A stretch of DNA of 64,000 nt from Cellulophaga sp. 20_2_10 (GCF_023476645.1 NZ_JAMCOJ010000001.1:620001-684000), one strand, 5' to 3'. Counted from the first letter of the stretch, positions 25,828 through 34,863 are shown. The notes: generated from the letters alone by a model not told the origin. A program made the numbers and translations.

Positions 25828-26559
25828 ATGAATTATTCATACATTATTATAGGCAACTCTGCTTCCTCTAATTTGCAACTACAGCATTTTTTAGAAGAAT
25901 ACAACGACTTTTCTTGTGTAGATATTTCAGAGAATTCTAACGTTGCATTAAACAGTATTTTAAAATACAGTCCAGACATCATTTTTGTTGATTTACAAAA
26001 AAACACAAGAGAGTACTTTCAAATGGTCTCTGACTTACATCAATATATTGATCAAATTCCATTAATTATAGGCGTTAGCACAACTAAAGACTATGCCTAT
26101 GAAGCTATTAAAAATGGTTTTTTTGATTATTGGTTACTACCTTACAATGAGTTTGAAATTAGAAAATCTGTTTTTAAAATAAGAAAACAAACTCCTAAAA
26201 AAGAAACAGCACCTACGCTATGCTTACAATCTTATAAAGATTACCAATATATAGATACTTCAGAAATTCTATATCTAAAAGCAGATAATAATGCTACAGA
26301 TTTATTTTTAAATAATGGAAAGAAAATTAGTGCTTTTAAAACACTAAAAACATTTGAACATAAATTACCAGAAAATTTTATAAGAATACACCAAAGCTAC
26401 ATTTTAAATACCGAGTATGTATCTAGAATTAACTACGGAAAAAGCATATGCAATATAAAAAGGTCAGATCTTCAGCTTCCTTTTTCAAAAACCTATAAAG
26501 AAAATATAGATAAATTAAAAAGCAAAATGGGGAAAAATGCAATTTCCACACAGAATTAA
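25828..26559 (+). CDS. LytTR-type DNA-binding regulator with degenerate receiver
   Basis: A 243-residue protein: receiver-like domain (1-125) and a C-terminal LytTR DNA-binding domain (about 140-235, with YIDTSEILYLKADNNATDLFL, FIRIHQSYILNTEYVSRI and LPFSKTYKEN). The receiver keeps the phospho-acceptor position (Asp55 in IIFVDLQ), but the N-terminal acidic pair is missing (YIIIGNSASS) and the conserved Lys before Pro is Leu104 (DYWLLPY). It therefore probably does not work by ordinary phosphorylation. No histidine kinase is adjacent upstream; the repeat lipoprotein and TPR kinase lie downstream. Upstream DNA carries an element shared with the gene at 30035. Confidence 0.88.
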   Translation: MNYSYIIIGNSASSNLQLQHFLEEYNDFSCVDISENSNVALNSILKYSPDIIFVDLQKNTREYFQMVSDLHQYIDQIPLIIGVSTTKDYAYEAIKNGFFDYWLLPYNEFEIRKSVFKIRKQTPKKETAPTLCLQSYKDYQYIDTSEILYLKADNNATDLFLNNGKKISAFKTLKTFEHKLPENFIRIHQSYILNTEYVSRINYGKSICNIKRSDLQLPFSKTYKENIDKLKSKMGKNAISTQN

Positions 26560-26687
26560 CTAAATCCTAACAGAAACAGCAAAATAACTATCAGAAGTAA
26601 ACCACATACTAAAAGAAATAAATTCTTACTTTTTTCATAAGTGAATAATTATACTTTAGCAAAGCAATAAAAAAATAACCAAAAAAA

Positions 26688-27110
26688 ATGATTATGAAAA
26701 ATTTAATTAACCTGCTTGCGATGTTTATTTTTAGTCTATTATTATTCTCTTGTGATGTAGACACTAATTCTAATGATGCTTTATACGAAAATGTAAACGC
26801 TACTGATGATGACGAAGTTGAAGCTCCTAAAGGTAGTGGTGGAGAAGTTGCTACGGATGACGATGAAGTTGAAGCTCCTAAAGGTAGTGGCGGAGAAGTT
26901 GCTACGGATGACGATGAAGTTGAAGCTCCTAAAGGCAGTGGCGGAGAAGTTGCTACGGACGACGATGAAGTTGAAGCCCCTAAAGGTAGTGGCGGAGAAG
27001 TTGCTACGGATGACGATGAAGTTGAAGCTCCTAAAGGTAGTGGTGGAGAAGTTGCTACGGACGACGATGAAGTTGAAGCCCCTAAAGGTAGTGGTGGTGC
27101 TGTAAACTAA
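26688..27110 (+). CDS. Acidic repeat lipoprotein
   Basis: A 140-residue lipoprotein (signal peptide with lipobox LLFSC at about residue 22; the second ATG at 26694 is an equally good start) followed by a short linker and six near-identical 17-residue repeats ATDDDEVEAPKGSGGEV, the last ending GGAVN. The mature protein is strongly acidic, with Gly/Pro-rich spacers, and probably disordered or cation-binding. The DNA repeat unit is 51 bp with only silent or near-silent changes, indicating recent expansion. I know no function. It sits between the LytTR regulator and the TPR kinase and has its own terminator. Such repeats can change copy number between strains. Confidence 0.85.
   Translation: MIMKNLINLLAMFIFSLLLFSCDVDTNSNDALYENVNATDDDEVEAPKGSGGEVATDDDEVEAPKGSGGEVATDDDEVEAPKGSGGEVATDDDEVEAPKGSGGEVATDDDEVEAPKGSGGEVATDDDEVEAPKGSGGAVN
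26799..27104 (+). repeat. Six tandem 51-bp coding repeats
   Basis: Six copies of a 51-bp unit with a few base changes (for example GGTAGTGG or GGCAGTGG, GAT or GAC). Each encodes 17 residues, so all frames stay open across the array. Confidence 0.95.
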
Positions 27111-27151
27111 TCCCCAGATTAGAACATATAGATAATAAAAAAAATATTTAT

Positions 27152-27183
27152 AAGCCTTAAATTTAACATTTAAGGCTTTTTTT
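27152..27183 (+). terminator. Terminator after the repeat lipoprotein gene
   Basis: An 11-bp perfect stem (27152-27162 and 27168-27178, loop TTAAC) followed by a T-run. It separates the lipoprotein gene from the kinase gene. Confidence 0.88.
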
Positions 27184-27214
27184 ATACCTTGGTGTTTCCT
27201 TAAACCAAATCTAC

Positions 27215-29194
27215 GTGCAAAAATTTTATACGCTGTTCCTATTAATTACCTTAATCTCATCGTGCACCAACGAAAAGGAAAAAAATAGTTCTACAGAGAA
27301 AACAAAATACGAACAAAAAACTAAAGACACCACTAACCTATTACAAAACAAAAAAGATTCAATTTACAGAAAACAATTACAGTCATTAGCGTATACCTAT
27401 TTATCTCAAAAAGATTCTGTAAACTTTAGAGAAACGAACAAAAAAGTAATTGATTTATCTCACAGTCAAAATGATTCTACCCTACTAGCTTTTGCTTACT
27501 GGGATTTGGCCTATTTTTTTCAAACTAAAGCAAAAGTAGACAGTAGTTATTTTTATTATTTAAAAGCTCAAAACATTTTAAGATTACAGAAGAATATCTT
27601 GAAAGAAGGAGATATTCTAAGATCCCTTGCAGTACTTCAATCTAATGTAAAAGACTATAGAGGCAGTGAAATATCCACTATCAAAGCTATTGAATTATAT
27701 AAAAAATTAGATGGTGTAGACAAAAATTTATACCACACTTACAACAACCTAGGATCCGTAACAAATGCATTAAAAGAACATGACAGAGCCTTAGGTTACT
27801 ATGACAAGGCACTAGAGTATTACAAAAAATACAAACCAAACAATACAATAAACACATCTGTAGTTAATAATATTGCGAATGTTTACAGAGATAAAGGAGA
27901 CTATAAAAGCGCTATTAAAAATTATAAAAAAATATTAGAAGTAGATAGTTTATTTGAAAACAAAACGGCATTTTATTCTAAAGTGTTAGATAATCTGGCA
28001 TCTACAAAATTAAAATCTGGTGACACTATTAATGTAGAAAGTCAATTACTTTACTCTTTAAAGTTAAGAGATAGTTTAAATGATATTTCTGGTTTAGCCA
28101 TAAGTCATTTTAATTTAGCTGAGTTTTATGTCTATAAAAAAGACACTGCTAAAGCCTTAGAAAATGCCAAAAAATCTGAAGAGTACGCCATTATAAATAA
28201 AAACAATAAAAGACTGCTACAAGCTTATGACATCCTAACTACAATAGACCCAATTAACGCAAGTACATACGCGCACAAATACATTGTACTAAATGATAGT
28301 TTAATTGCAGAAGAACGCTTACTACAAGACAAGTTTACAAGAATTAAATACGAAACTGATGAAGTAATAGAAGAGAAAGAAATTCTAGAACAACAAAAAC
28401 AAGTGCTTATTTATTTTGTTATAGGCGCACTATTATTAGCATTTGCAGTTTTTGTTATTGGTAGTCAATATTTAAAAAACCAGAAATTAAAATTTGAACA
28501 AGAACAACAAGAAACCAATTTAGAAACCTTTAATTTAATGCTTGCGCAAAAAGGCAAGTTAGCTCTAGCAAAACAAGAAGAACAATTAAGAATATCTCAA
28601 GAACTTCATGATGGGGTACTTGGCAGCTTAACTGGTATTGGTCTAATTTTAAAGGCTACCAACAAAAGAGCAGATGAGGAGGCAATGGCAGAACGTTTAG
28701 ATCTAATTAAACAACTGCGAGAAACTGCAGAAGAAATAAGGACTATTTCCCATACACTTAGCGCTGCTTCTTCTAAAAAGATGCAAAACTTTACAAACTC
28801 TTTAATAGAATTATTACACAATACAAGTAAAGCTTCTAGCATTAAAACCAACTTTAATTTTGACAAGCATATAGACTGGGATCACTTAAACGCTGAAATA
28901 AAAATTAACTTGTATCGAATGATACAAGAAGGAGTGCAAAACTGCGTTAAGTATTCTAAGGCAGAAAATATTTTATTAGATTTAAGTATGAAAAATTCAA
29001 ATTTAACTGTAATTTTATCTGATAATGGCGTAGGTTTTAACCTCCAAAAAAAGAAAAGAGGAATAGGTCTAAAAAACATCTATTCTAGAGCTAACAAAAT
29101 CAATGCTGATGTAAAAATTAGCAGTGAAATTGATAACGGAACTAGAATTATCATTACTATTCCCTTAGACAGCAAAAATATAGTACACACATAA
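27215..29194 (+). CDS. TPR sensor histidine kinase, HisKA_3 type
   Basis: A 659-residue kinase. Translation probably starts with GTG at 27215, giving a lipoprotein-like signal peptide (LISSC). TPR repeats fill about residues 50-390 on the periplasmic side (for example YNNLGSVTNALKEHDRALGYYDKAL), one transmembrane helix lies at about 402-423, and a coiled region leads to the dimerisation motif LRISQELHDGVLG with phospho-acceptor His465. The C-terminal ATPase has RMIQEGVQNCVKYSKA (N box) and SDNGVGF (G1 box). The partner response regulator begins 23 bases downstream. The TPR region suggests sensing by protein contact in the periplasm. Confidence 0.92.
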   Translation: MQKFYTLFLLITLISSCTNEKEKNSSTEKTKYEQKTKDTTNLLQNKKDSIYRKQLQSLAYTYLSQKDSVNFRETNKKVIDLSHSQNDSTLLAFAYWDLAYFFQTKAKVDSSYFYYLKAQNILRLQKNILKEGDILRSLAVLQSNVKDYRGSEISTIKAIELYKKLDGVDKNLYHTYNNLGSVTNALKEHDRALGYYDKALEYYKKYKPNNTINTSVVNNIANVYRDKGDYKSAIKNYKKILEVDSLFENKTAFYSKVLDNLASTKLKSGDTINVESQLLYSLKLRDSLNDISGLAISHFNLAEFYVYKKDTAKALENAKKSEEYAIINKNNKRLLQAYDILTTIDPINASTYAHKYIVLNDSLIAEERLLQDKFTRIKYETDEVIEEKEILEQQKQVLIYFVIGALLLAFAVFVIGSQYLKNQKLKFEQEQQETNLETFNLMLAQKGKLALAKQEEQLRISQELHDGVLGSLTGIGLILKATNKRADEEAMAERLDLIKQLRETAEEIRTISHTLSAASSKKMQNFTNSLIELLHNTSKASSIKTNFNFDKHIDWDHLNAEIKINLYRMIQEGVQNCVKYSKAENILLDLSMKNSNLTVILSDNGVGFNLQKKKRGIGLKNIYSRANKINADVKISSEIDNGTRIIITIPLDSKNIVHT

Positions 29195-29217
29195 ACAAGA
29201 TCAAAGTTTAAAATAAT

Positions 29218-29883
29218 ATGCGAACCTTAAAAATATTAGCAGTAGATGACCATCAACTTATTTTAAAAGGGTATCAATACACTTTTGCTGACATAAATCC
29301 AGCTAAATATAATATCAATCTAACTATAGCCAATAGTTACCAAAAAGCAAAAGAACTTATAGAAAGTACTATTTTTGATGTTGCCTTTTTAGATATTCAG
29401 ATAGAAAAACCAGACAAAGAAAACATAGACGGAAATAAAACTGGAGAAAATTTAGGAATGTTACTACGAGAAATATCACCTAAAACAAAAATAATATTCC
29501 AATCTTCTTTTAGCGATAGTCTAAGAATTAGTAATATTTTTTCTTCTGTAAATCCCGATGGTTATATTGTTAAAACCGAAGTTAATGATGAAGTACTAGA
29601 AAAAGCGTTAGATAACGTCTTAAATGATAGCACTTATTATTCTAAATCTGCCATTGATGTTTTCAGAAAAACAATGACAAACAATATTATGATTAACGAA
29701 GATGATAAAGAAATTCTTTACCGTTTATCGTTAGGAATAAAAACGAAAGATTTGGTAGACTATGTAAATCTTTCTGTAACCGGAATTGAAACCAGAAAAC
29801 GAAAGTTGAAATTTATTTTTGATATAGAAAACGAGAACGATTTAGCCCTAATAAACGAGGCAAAAAGAAGAGGTTTTATATAA
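29218..29883 (+). CDS. Response regulator, receiver plus helix-turn-helix
   Basis: A 221-residue response regulator partnered with the kinase 23 bases upstream. The receiver has Asp10-Asp11, the phospho-acceptor Asp59 (VAFLDIQ), Ser96/97 and Lys119 (YIVKTE), all intact. Residues 62-75 form an insertion (EKPDKENIDGNKTG) right after the phospho-site. The C-terminal region (DKEILYRLSLGIKTKDLVDYVNLSVTGIETRKRKLKFIF) looks like a LuxR/NarL-like helix-turn-helix, though with a divergent recognition helix. It would act as a transcription factor; the targets are unknown, but neighbouring genes are candidates. Confidence 0.88.
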   Translation: MRTLKILAVDDHQLILKGYQYTFADINPAKYNINLTIANSYQKAKELIESTIFDVAFLDIQIEKPDKENIDGNKTGENLGMLLREISPKTKIIFQSSFSDSLRISNIFSSVNPDGYIVKTEVNDEVLEKALDNVLNDSTYYSKSAIDVFRKTMTNNIMINEDDKEILYRLSLGIKTKDLVDYVNLSVTGIETRKRKLKFIFDIENENDLALINEAKRRGFI

Positions 29884-29963
29884 TTAAACAGTCAGAAAAA
29901 AGAAGCTTCATTCTAAATTTTAACATTTTACCCCCTTTAAAACATAACAACCTCAGAAAATTT

Positions 29964-29986
29964 GAGGTTTACGTGTAATCTAAATT
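29964..29986 (+). promoter_or_regulatory. Shared upstream element, copy B
   Basis: GAGGTTTACGTGTAATC matches 15 of 17 bases of the element at 25767. Here AACCTC (29949-29954) and GAGGTT (29964-29969) form a short inverted repeat. It lies about 50 bases before the gene at 30035. Confidence 0.45.
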
Positions 29987-30034
29987 CGGAAAATCATCAT
30001 AGTTTTGTATTAAGTATAACCTACAATTGATACT

Positions 30035-30679
30035 ATGATGACTAATCCATCAAAATACAATGGAATTCGCTATTCTAATACTGTCCCAAAAAGTGTTTTA
30101 GAACAATTAGAAATCTTTAAAAATAAACTAGAAAAAGCATATTTTTCTGGTGTACTTATTAGAGTTCTAAAAAACACACAAGACAGATTAGAAATAGGTG
30201 TAGAATTTCAATCAAACTTTTGGCTATCAGAAGGCGTTTGTTATTACAACAACTCTAACTGGTTAAAAGATAAATTAGATATAAATTCTTCAAGACTAGA
30301 GGAATTCTATAGCAGCTTAGAAAGCTTAAGATATAATACAGAGCAATTTGTAGATATAGCTGAACTTGCTATTTACCTAACAGATACCTCTATAATAGTT
30401 AGTAAGGTCTGTGAAAATAGCATTGTAAATAGTTTAGATGCAATACTGGACACTCTAGTAACCAACATTGACAATTTAATGACGGAAAAACTGGAGTTAC
30501 CTACAGAAATACATCTACCTCTTTTACCAGAAGATAAAATAGACTTAACCAATATAACTGAAAAATCTTACTTCGGATTCTGGGGACTTTATTATGAGTC
30601 CGAAGAAGATGCCGTGATATATGATGTTAGTAATAATACCACAAATAAGGGGGACTTATTTATGGTAGATCATATTTAA
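30035..30679 (+). CDS. Hypothetical protein
   Basis: A 214-residue protein without signal peptide or membrane segment, probably cytosolic, with mixed alpha/beta character: a polar N-terminus, helical stretches (SVLEQLEIFKNKLEKAYF), then an acidic C-terminus (GLYYESEEDAVIYDVSN). I recognise no domain. It is monocistronic, follows the response regulator and carries an upstream element shared with the LytTR gene, so it may be an output of the same signalling circuit. The start could also be the second Met codon at 30038. Confidence 0.7.
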   Translation: MMTNPSKYNGIRYSNTVPKSVLEQLEIFKNKLEKAYFSGVLIRVLKNTQDRLEIGVEFQSNFWLSEGVCYYNNSNWLKDKLDINSSRLEEFYSSLESLRYNTEQFVDIAELAIYLTDTSIIVSKVCENSIVNSLDAILDTLVTNIDNLMTEKLELPTEIHLPLLPEDKIDLTNITEKSYFGFWGLYYESEEDAVIYDVSNNTTNKGDLFMVDHI

Positions 30680-30682
30680 AAA

Positions 30683-30713
30683 TTATGGAAAACCTTTTTA
30701 AGGTTTTCCATAA
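30683..30713. terminator. Bidirectional hairpin between convergent genes
   Basis: A perfect 14-bp stem (30683-30696 and 30700-30713, loop TTT) lies between the convergent genes ending at 30679 and 30735. A T-run is weak on both sides, so termination efficiency is uncertain. Confidence 0.65.
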
Positions 30714-30734
30714 AAACGGTTACAAGCTTAAAAC

Positions 30735-32006
30735 TTAGTTAAACAATGCTCTACCTTCCATTAGAGCATTTACTTTTTCTCTAATTTCTTCAAGTACTTC
30801 TTCATCTTCTGGATTCGTAATTACGGCATCCACAAAATCAACAATAGTTTGCATATGTTCTTCTTTAAGACCACGTGTTGTAATCGCTGCAGTTCCAAAA
30901 CGAATACCAGAGGTTACAAAAGGAGACTTATCATCAAAAGGAACCATATTCTTATTTGCTGTAATATCTGCTTTTACCAATGCTTTTTCTGCATCTTTAC
31001 CTGTTATATCTTTATTTCTAAGATCTATAAGCATCATGTGGTTGTCTGTACCTCCAGAAATAATTTTATACTCTTTTTTCATAAATGCTGCTGCCATAGC
31101 CGCCGCATTTTTCTTAACCTGAATCATATAATGTAAATATTCATCAGTTAAAGCTTCACCAAAAGCAATTGCCTTAGCAGCTATAATGTGCTCTAAAGGA
31201 CCACCTTGATTACCAGGGAAAACTGCTAAATCTAATAACGCAGACATTTTACGTAAGTTTCCATTTTTTAGAGTTATTCCAAATGGGTTGTCAAAATCTT
31301 TACCCATCATTATCATTCCTCCTCTTGGTCCACGTAATGTTTTATGCGTAGTTGTAGTAACTATATGGCAATGTGGCATAGGATCGTTTAAAATACCTTT
31401 AGCTATTAACCCTGCTGGATGAGAAATATCTGCCAATAATAAAGCACCAACACTATCCGCTATAACTCTAAAACGCTCAAAATCTATATCTCTAGAGTAA
31501 GCAGAAGCACCAGCAATAATCATTTTTGGTTTTTCTTTTGTCGCTATCTCTTGTATTTTATCATAATTTAAAACACCTGTCTCCTCTTCTACTCCGTAAA
31601 AAACTGGACTATATAAACGACCTGAAAAATTTACCGGAGAACCATGAGTTAAATGTCCACCATGTGACAAATCAAAACCAAGAATAGTATCTCCAGGCTT
31701 TAAACACGCATGGTATACAGATGCATTGGCTTGCGAACCAGAATGCGGCTGTACGTTAACATATTCCGCTCCAAAAAGTTCTTTAGCTCTATCTATAGCC
31801 AATTGCTCTACTTGGTCTACAACCTCGCAACCACCATAATAACGCTTTCCAGGGTACCCCTCTGCATACTTATTGGTAAGCACTGAGCCTGCCGCTTCCA
31901 TAACTTGTGGACTCGTAAAATTCTCTGAAGCTATTAATTCTATTCCTTCTAATTGACGTTCTTTTTCGTCATTAATTAAATCAAAAATTTGGTTATCGCG
32001 TTGCAT
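30735..32006 (-). CDS. glyA: Serine hydroxymethyltransferase
   Basis: A PLP enzyme interconverting serine and glycine while charging tetrahydrofolate with a one-carbon unit. The 423-residue chain shows [33 protein letters not shown] at the N-terminus, [17 protein letters not shown], the PLP-Lys region [15 protein letters not shown] and [17 protein letters not shown]. Length and motifs are normal. No glycine-riboswitch structure is apparent upstream. It faces the fumarylacetoacetase gene divergently. Confidence 0.98.
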   Translation of the reverse strand: MQRDNQIFDLINDEKERQLEGIELIASENFTSPQVMEAAGSVLTNKYAEGYPGKRYYGGCEVVDQVEQLAIDRAKELFGAEYVNVQPHSGSQANASVYHACLKPGDTILGFDLSHGGHLTHGSPVNFSGRLYSPVFYGVEEETGVLNYDKIQEIATKEKPKMIIAGASAYSRDIDFERFRVIADSVGALLLADISHPAGLIAKGILNDPMPHCHIVTTTTHKTLRGPRGGMIMMGKDFDNPFGITLKNGNLRKMSALLDLAVFPGNQGGPLEHIIAAKAIAFGEALTDEYLHYMIQVKKNAAAMAAAFMKKEYKIISGGTDNHMMLIDLRNKDITGKDAEKALVKADITANKNMVPFDDKSPFVTSGIRFGTAAITTRGLKEEHMQTIVDFVDAVITNPEDEEVLEEIREKVNALMEGRALFN

Positions 32007-32072
32007 AGATATTTTATTGCGTTAATAAAGTGTAAAAATACAAATTGAGATTCTTTAATCAGAAGAAAATAA

Positions 32073-32080
32073 TATATTTG
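32073..32080 (+). promoter_or_regulatory. -7 box before fumarylacetoacetase
   Basis: TATATTTG fits TAnnTTTG, 38 bases before the ATG at 32119. A TTG at 32045 is 25 bases upstream, longer than usual, so the -33 element is uncertain. Confidence 0.45.
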
Positions 32081-32118
32081 AAAAGAAATTTATCATAATT
32101 AAAATTAACACGTACAAT

Positions 32119-33402
32119 ATGCCTATAAAAACTAATGATCCTTCAAAAAAATCCTGGATTTCTGTTGATTCTAATTCAGATTTTCCTATTCAGAATATTC
32201 CTTTCGGTGTATTTTTGACTAGGGACGATATTATTACCATAGGTACTCGTATAGGAAACTATGCAATAGATTTAGGTGCACTGCACCAATTAGGGTATTT
32301 TGATGGTATTCCGTTAACAGATGATATTTTTTTACAAGATTCTTTAAATGATTTTATATCAGACGGAAAAAAAACTTGGCGTTTAGTTCGTAATAGAATT
32401 AGCGAAGTTTTTGACATAAATAATTCTGCTTTACAAAATAATGAAGAACACAAAAAAATTGTGTTGTTTACTATGGAAGAAGTAGAAATGCAATTGCCAG
32501 TATTAATTGGCGATTATACAGATTTTTACTCTAGCAAAGAACACGCGACCAATGTTGGCACTATGTTTAGAGACCCTGCAAACGCTCTTATGCCTAACTG
32601 GTTACACATACCAGTAGGGTACCATGGTAGAAGTTCTACAATTATACCTAGTGGAACACCAATACATAGACCAAACGGACAAACATTACCTAAAGGAGCA
32701 GAAACACCAGTTTTTGGACCTTCTAGATTAGTAGATTTTGAGCTAGAAACAGCTTTTATAACTACAGATGCTAACGTTCTAGGAGAACCAATACCTATTG
32801 ATGAAGCCGAAGATTATATTTTTGGTATGGTTGTTTTTAATGACTGGAGCGCTAGGGATATTCAAAAATGGGAATACGTACCTTTAGGTCCGTTTTTAGC
32901 TAAAAACTTTGCTTCTTCAATTTCTCCGTGGATAGTAACTTTAGATGCTTTAGAACCATACAGAACAGAAAGTCCTGTTCAAGAACCTAAACCTCTTCCG
33001 TATTTACAACAAAAGGGGAATAGATCTTTTGACATTAATTTAGAAGTAGATATTACACCTGAAAACGGAGAACCAACAACTGTATCTAAATCTAATTTTA
33101 AATACATGTACTGGACAATGGCGCAACAATTAACGCACCATACAATTAATGGCTGTAAAGTAAACAGCGGAGACATGATGGGTAGCGGAACAATTTCTGG
33201 ACCTACTCCAGATTCTTACGGTTCTATGTTAGAGCTTTCTTGGCAGGGTACAAAGCCCGTACCTTTAGCTAATGGTGAGACTAGAAAGTTTATTGAAGAT
33301 AATGATACTGTAACCCTTAGAGGTTTCTGTAGTAAAGATGGTGTTCGTATTGGTTTTGGAGAAGTTTCTACAAAATTATTACCTGCAGTTACTATAAAAT
33401 AA
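32119..33402 (+). CDS. fahA: Fumarylacetoacetase
   Basis: Last enzyme of tyrosine/phenylalanine catabolism, splitting 4-fumarylacetoacetate into fumarate and acetoacetate. The 427-residue protein has the family N-terminal domain (NIPFGVFLTRDD), DYTDFYSSKEHATNVGTMFR (active-site region), PVGYHGRSSTI, the metal-binding ELETAF and GMVVFNDWSARDIQKWEYVPLGPFLAKNF. The rest of the catabolic genes (hmgA, hppD) are not in the window. It has its own terminator and is single. Confidence 0.96.
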   Translation: MPIKTNDPSKKSWISVDSNSDFPIQNIPFGVFLTRDDIITIGTRIGNYAIDLGALHQLGYFDGIPLTDDIFLQDSLNDFISDGKKTWRLVRNRISEVFDINNSALQNNEEHKKIVLFTMEEVEMQLPVLIGDYTDFYSSKEHATNVGTMFRDPANALMPNWLHIPVGYHGRSSTIIPSGTPIHRPNGQTLPKGAETPVFGPSRLVDFELETAFITTDANVLGEPIPIDEAEDYIFGMVVFNDWSARDIQKWEYVPLGPFLAKNFASSISPWIVTLDALEPYRTESPVQEPKPLPYLQQKGNRSFDINLEVDITPENGEPTTVSKSNFKYMYWTMAQQLTHHTINGCKVNSGDMMGSGTISGPTPDSYGSMLELSWQGTKPVPLANGETRKFIEDNDTVTLRGFCSKDGVRIGFGEVSTKLLPAVTIK

Positions 33403-33425
33403 ATTACAACTTATACTATTGATTA

Positions 33426-33459
33426 GAAAAATTCCTTAACAGGAATTTTTCTTTTTTTT
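33426..33459 (+). terminator. Terminator of fumarylacetoacetase gene
   Basis: An 11-bp stem (33426-33436 and 33441-33451, loop TAAC) followed by eight T, 24 bases past the stop. Confidence 0.88.
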
Positions 33460-33631
33460 AATCATTTTGAAATTAGATTTAAGTACTCAAAATTAATTCT
33501 TTATTGTATATAAATTATACTATAAATCAATACAAAATCACTGATTAAAAAATTTATATCAAAAAATAAGAGTACAAAAATCCCTTTAAAATATACTATT
33601 GAGCACCATACAGCGTTTGCTCTTTTGTATG

Positions 33632-33647
33632 TTGGCACGACTATTGA
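33632..33647 (+). promoter_or_regulatory. Sigma-54-like promoter of the 33679 lipoprotein gene
   Basis: TTGGCACGACTATTGA matches the -24/-12 consensus TTGGCACG-N4-TTGC except for the last base. GG and the -12 position are 10 bases apart, as required. The initiation site would fall near 33659, 20 bases before the ATG. Confidence 0.65.
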
Positions 33648-33678
33648 AAACATACCTACAACAATAAACCAAAACGTT

Positions 33679-34863
33679 ATGAGAAAATTTCTACTATTAA
33701 CCACAGTATCCATATTTTTAGCATCCTGTGGGGGAGTTAAAAAAACTCAGGAAGCTATAAACACGGGTAATTATCTATCTGTTATACAAACGTCTGTAAA
33801 AAATTTAGCAGCTAATAAAACAAAAAAAAGCAATCAGCCCTATATCGCTTTATTAGAAGATGCCTTTAAGAAAAATACAGAAAGAGAATTAAACAAAATT
33901 ACGTTCTTAAAAAAAGATGGTAATGCTGCTAATTACGAAAATATTTTTAATGCATACAGTAGACTTAAAAACATTCAAGAGCAAATAAAACCATTACTTC
34001 CCCTAAGAATTACGGAAGAAAATAGAAATGCTAAGTTTGATATTAAGAACTATGATGATAAAATTTTATCATCTAAAAAACAACTAGCAGAATACCTATA
34101 TAGCAATGCTAGTAATTTATTGGCAAATGCAGTACAAAAAGATGATTATAGAAGAGCTTATGACGATTTCAACTATTTAAATGAACTAAGTCCTAACTAT
34201 GCAGACACTAGAGTAAAAATTGAAGAAGCGCACAACAAAGGCATCGATTATGTAAAAGTTAGGCCTGTAAACAGTACAGACAAAATTATTCCTGTACGTC
34301 TAGAGGATGATTTACTTAACTTTAATACCTATGGTCTAAACAGCTTATGGACAGTGTACCACACAAGTCCTGTAAACAATATTGTATACGATTATGAAAT
34401 GCAGGTTGATTTTAGAGATATTAATATATCTCCAGAACAAATAAGAGAAAAAGAGCTTGTGAAAGAAACACAAGTTAAAGATGGTTTTAAGTATGTTTTA
34501 GACGAAGATGGCCAAGTTGTAGTAGATGAAGACGGGAATAAAGTAAAAACAGATAAGTTTAAAACTGTTACGTGTAACTTTTATCAATTTACGCAATCTA
34601 AGACTGCACAAGTTACAGGTGTTGTTAGTTATGTAGATTTAAAAACACAGCAACAAGTAAACTCATATCCACTATCTAGTGAATTTGCTTTTATACACAA
34701 CTATGCAAACTACAGAGGAGATAAAAGAGCTTTAAGTAGCGACTTAATATCTATGCTAAGCTTAAGATCTATACAGTTCCCTAGTAACGAACAAATGGTC
34801 TATGATGCTGGTGAAGATTTAAAAGCAAACATAAAACAAATAATTACTAGTCAAAAATTCTAA
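33679..34863 (+). CDS. Lipoprotein of unknown function
   Basis: Start chosen at 33679, which gives a lipoprotein signal peptide (MRKFLLLTTVSIFLASC); the open frame from 33625 would include the sigma-54-like promoter. The mature 395 residues begin with a helical region resembling TPR-like pairs (TGNYLSVIQTSVKNLAAN, KKNTERELNKITFLKKDG, DYRRAYDDFNYLNELSPNYADTR) and end with a beta-rich region (PVRLEDDLLNFNTYGLNSLW and onward). Conserved in Flavobacteriaceae without a known function. Expression from a sigma-54-type promoter suggests a regulated envelope protein. Confidence 0.8.
   Translation: MRKFLLLTTVSIFLASCGGVKKTQEAINTGNYLSVIQTSVKNLAANKTKKSNQPYIALLEDAFKKNTERELNKITFLKKDGNAANYENIFNAYSRLKNIQEQIKPLLPLRITEENRNAKFDIKNYDDKILSSKKQLAEYLYSNASNLLANAVQKDDYRRAYDDFNYLNELSPNYADTRVKIEEAHNKGIDYVKVRPVNSTDKIIPVRLEDDLLNFNTYGLNSLWTVYHTSPVNNIVYDYEMQVDFRDINISPEQIREKELVKETQVKDGFKYVLDEDGQVVVDEDGNKVKTDKFKTVTCNFYQFTQSKTAQVTGVVSYVDLKTQQQVNSYPLSSEFAFIHNYANYRGDKRALSSDLISMLSLRSIQFPSNEQMVYDAGEDLKANIKQIITSQKF

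Noticed and set aside
26799-27104. Tandem repeats as a CRISPR array
   Set aside because: Units are contiguous with no unique spacers and are translated in frame.
26806-27105. Leu/Lys-rich 99-codon frame inside the repeat lipoprotein gene
   Set aside because: The 51-bp repeat is a multiple of three, so a second frame stays open automatically; no start signal or signal peptide.
33501-33713. Hydrophobic 70-codon frame on the minus strand upstream of the 33679 lipoprotein
   Set aside because: It covers the sigma-54-like promoter and lipoprotein start, is A/T-driven and has no promoter of its own.
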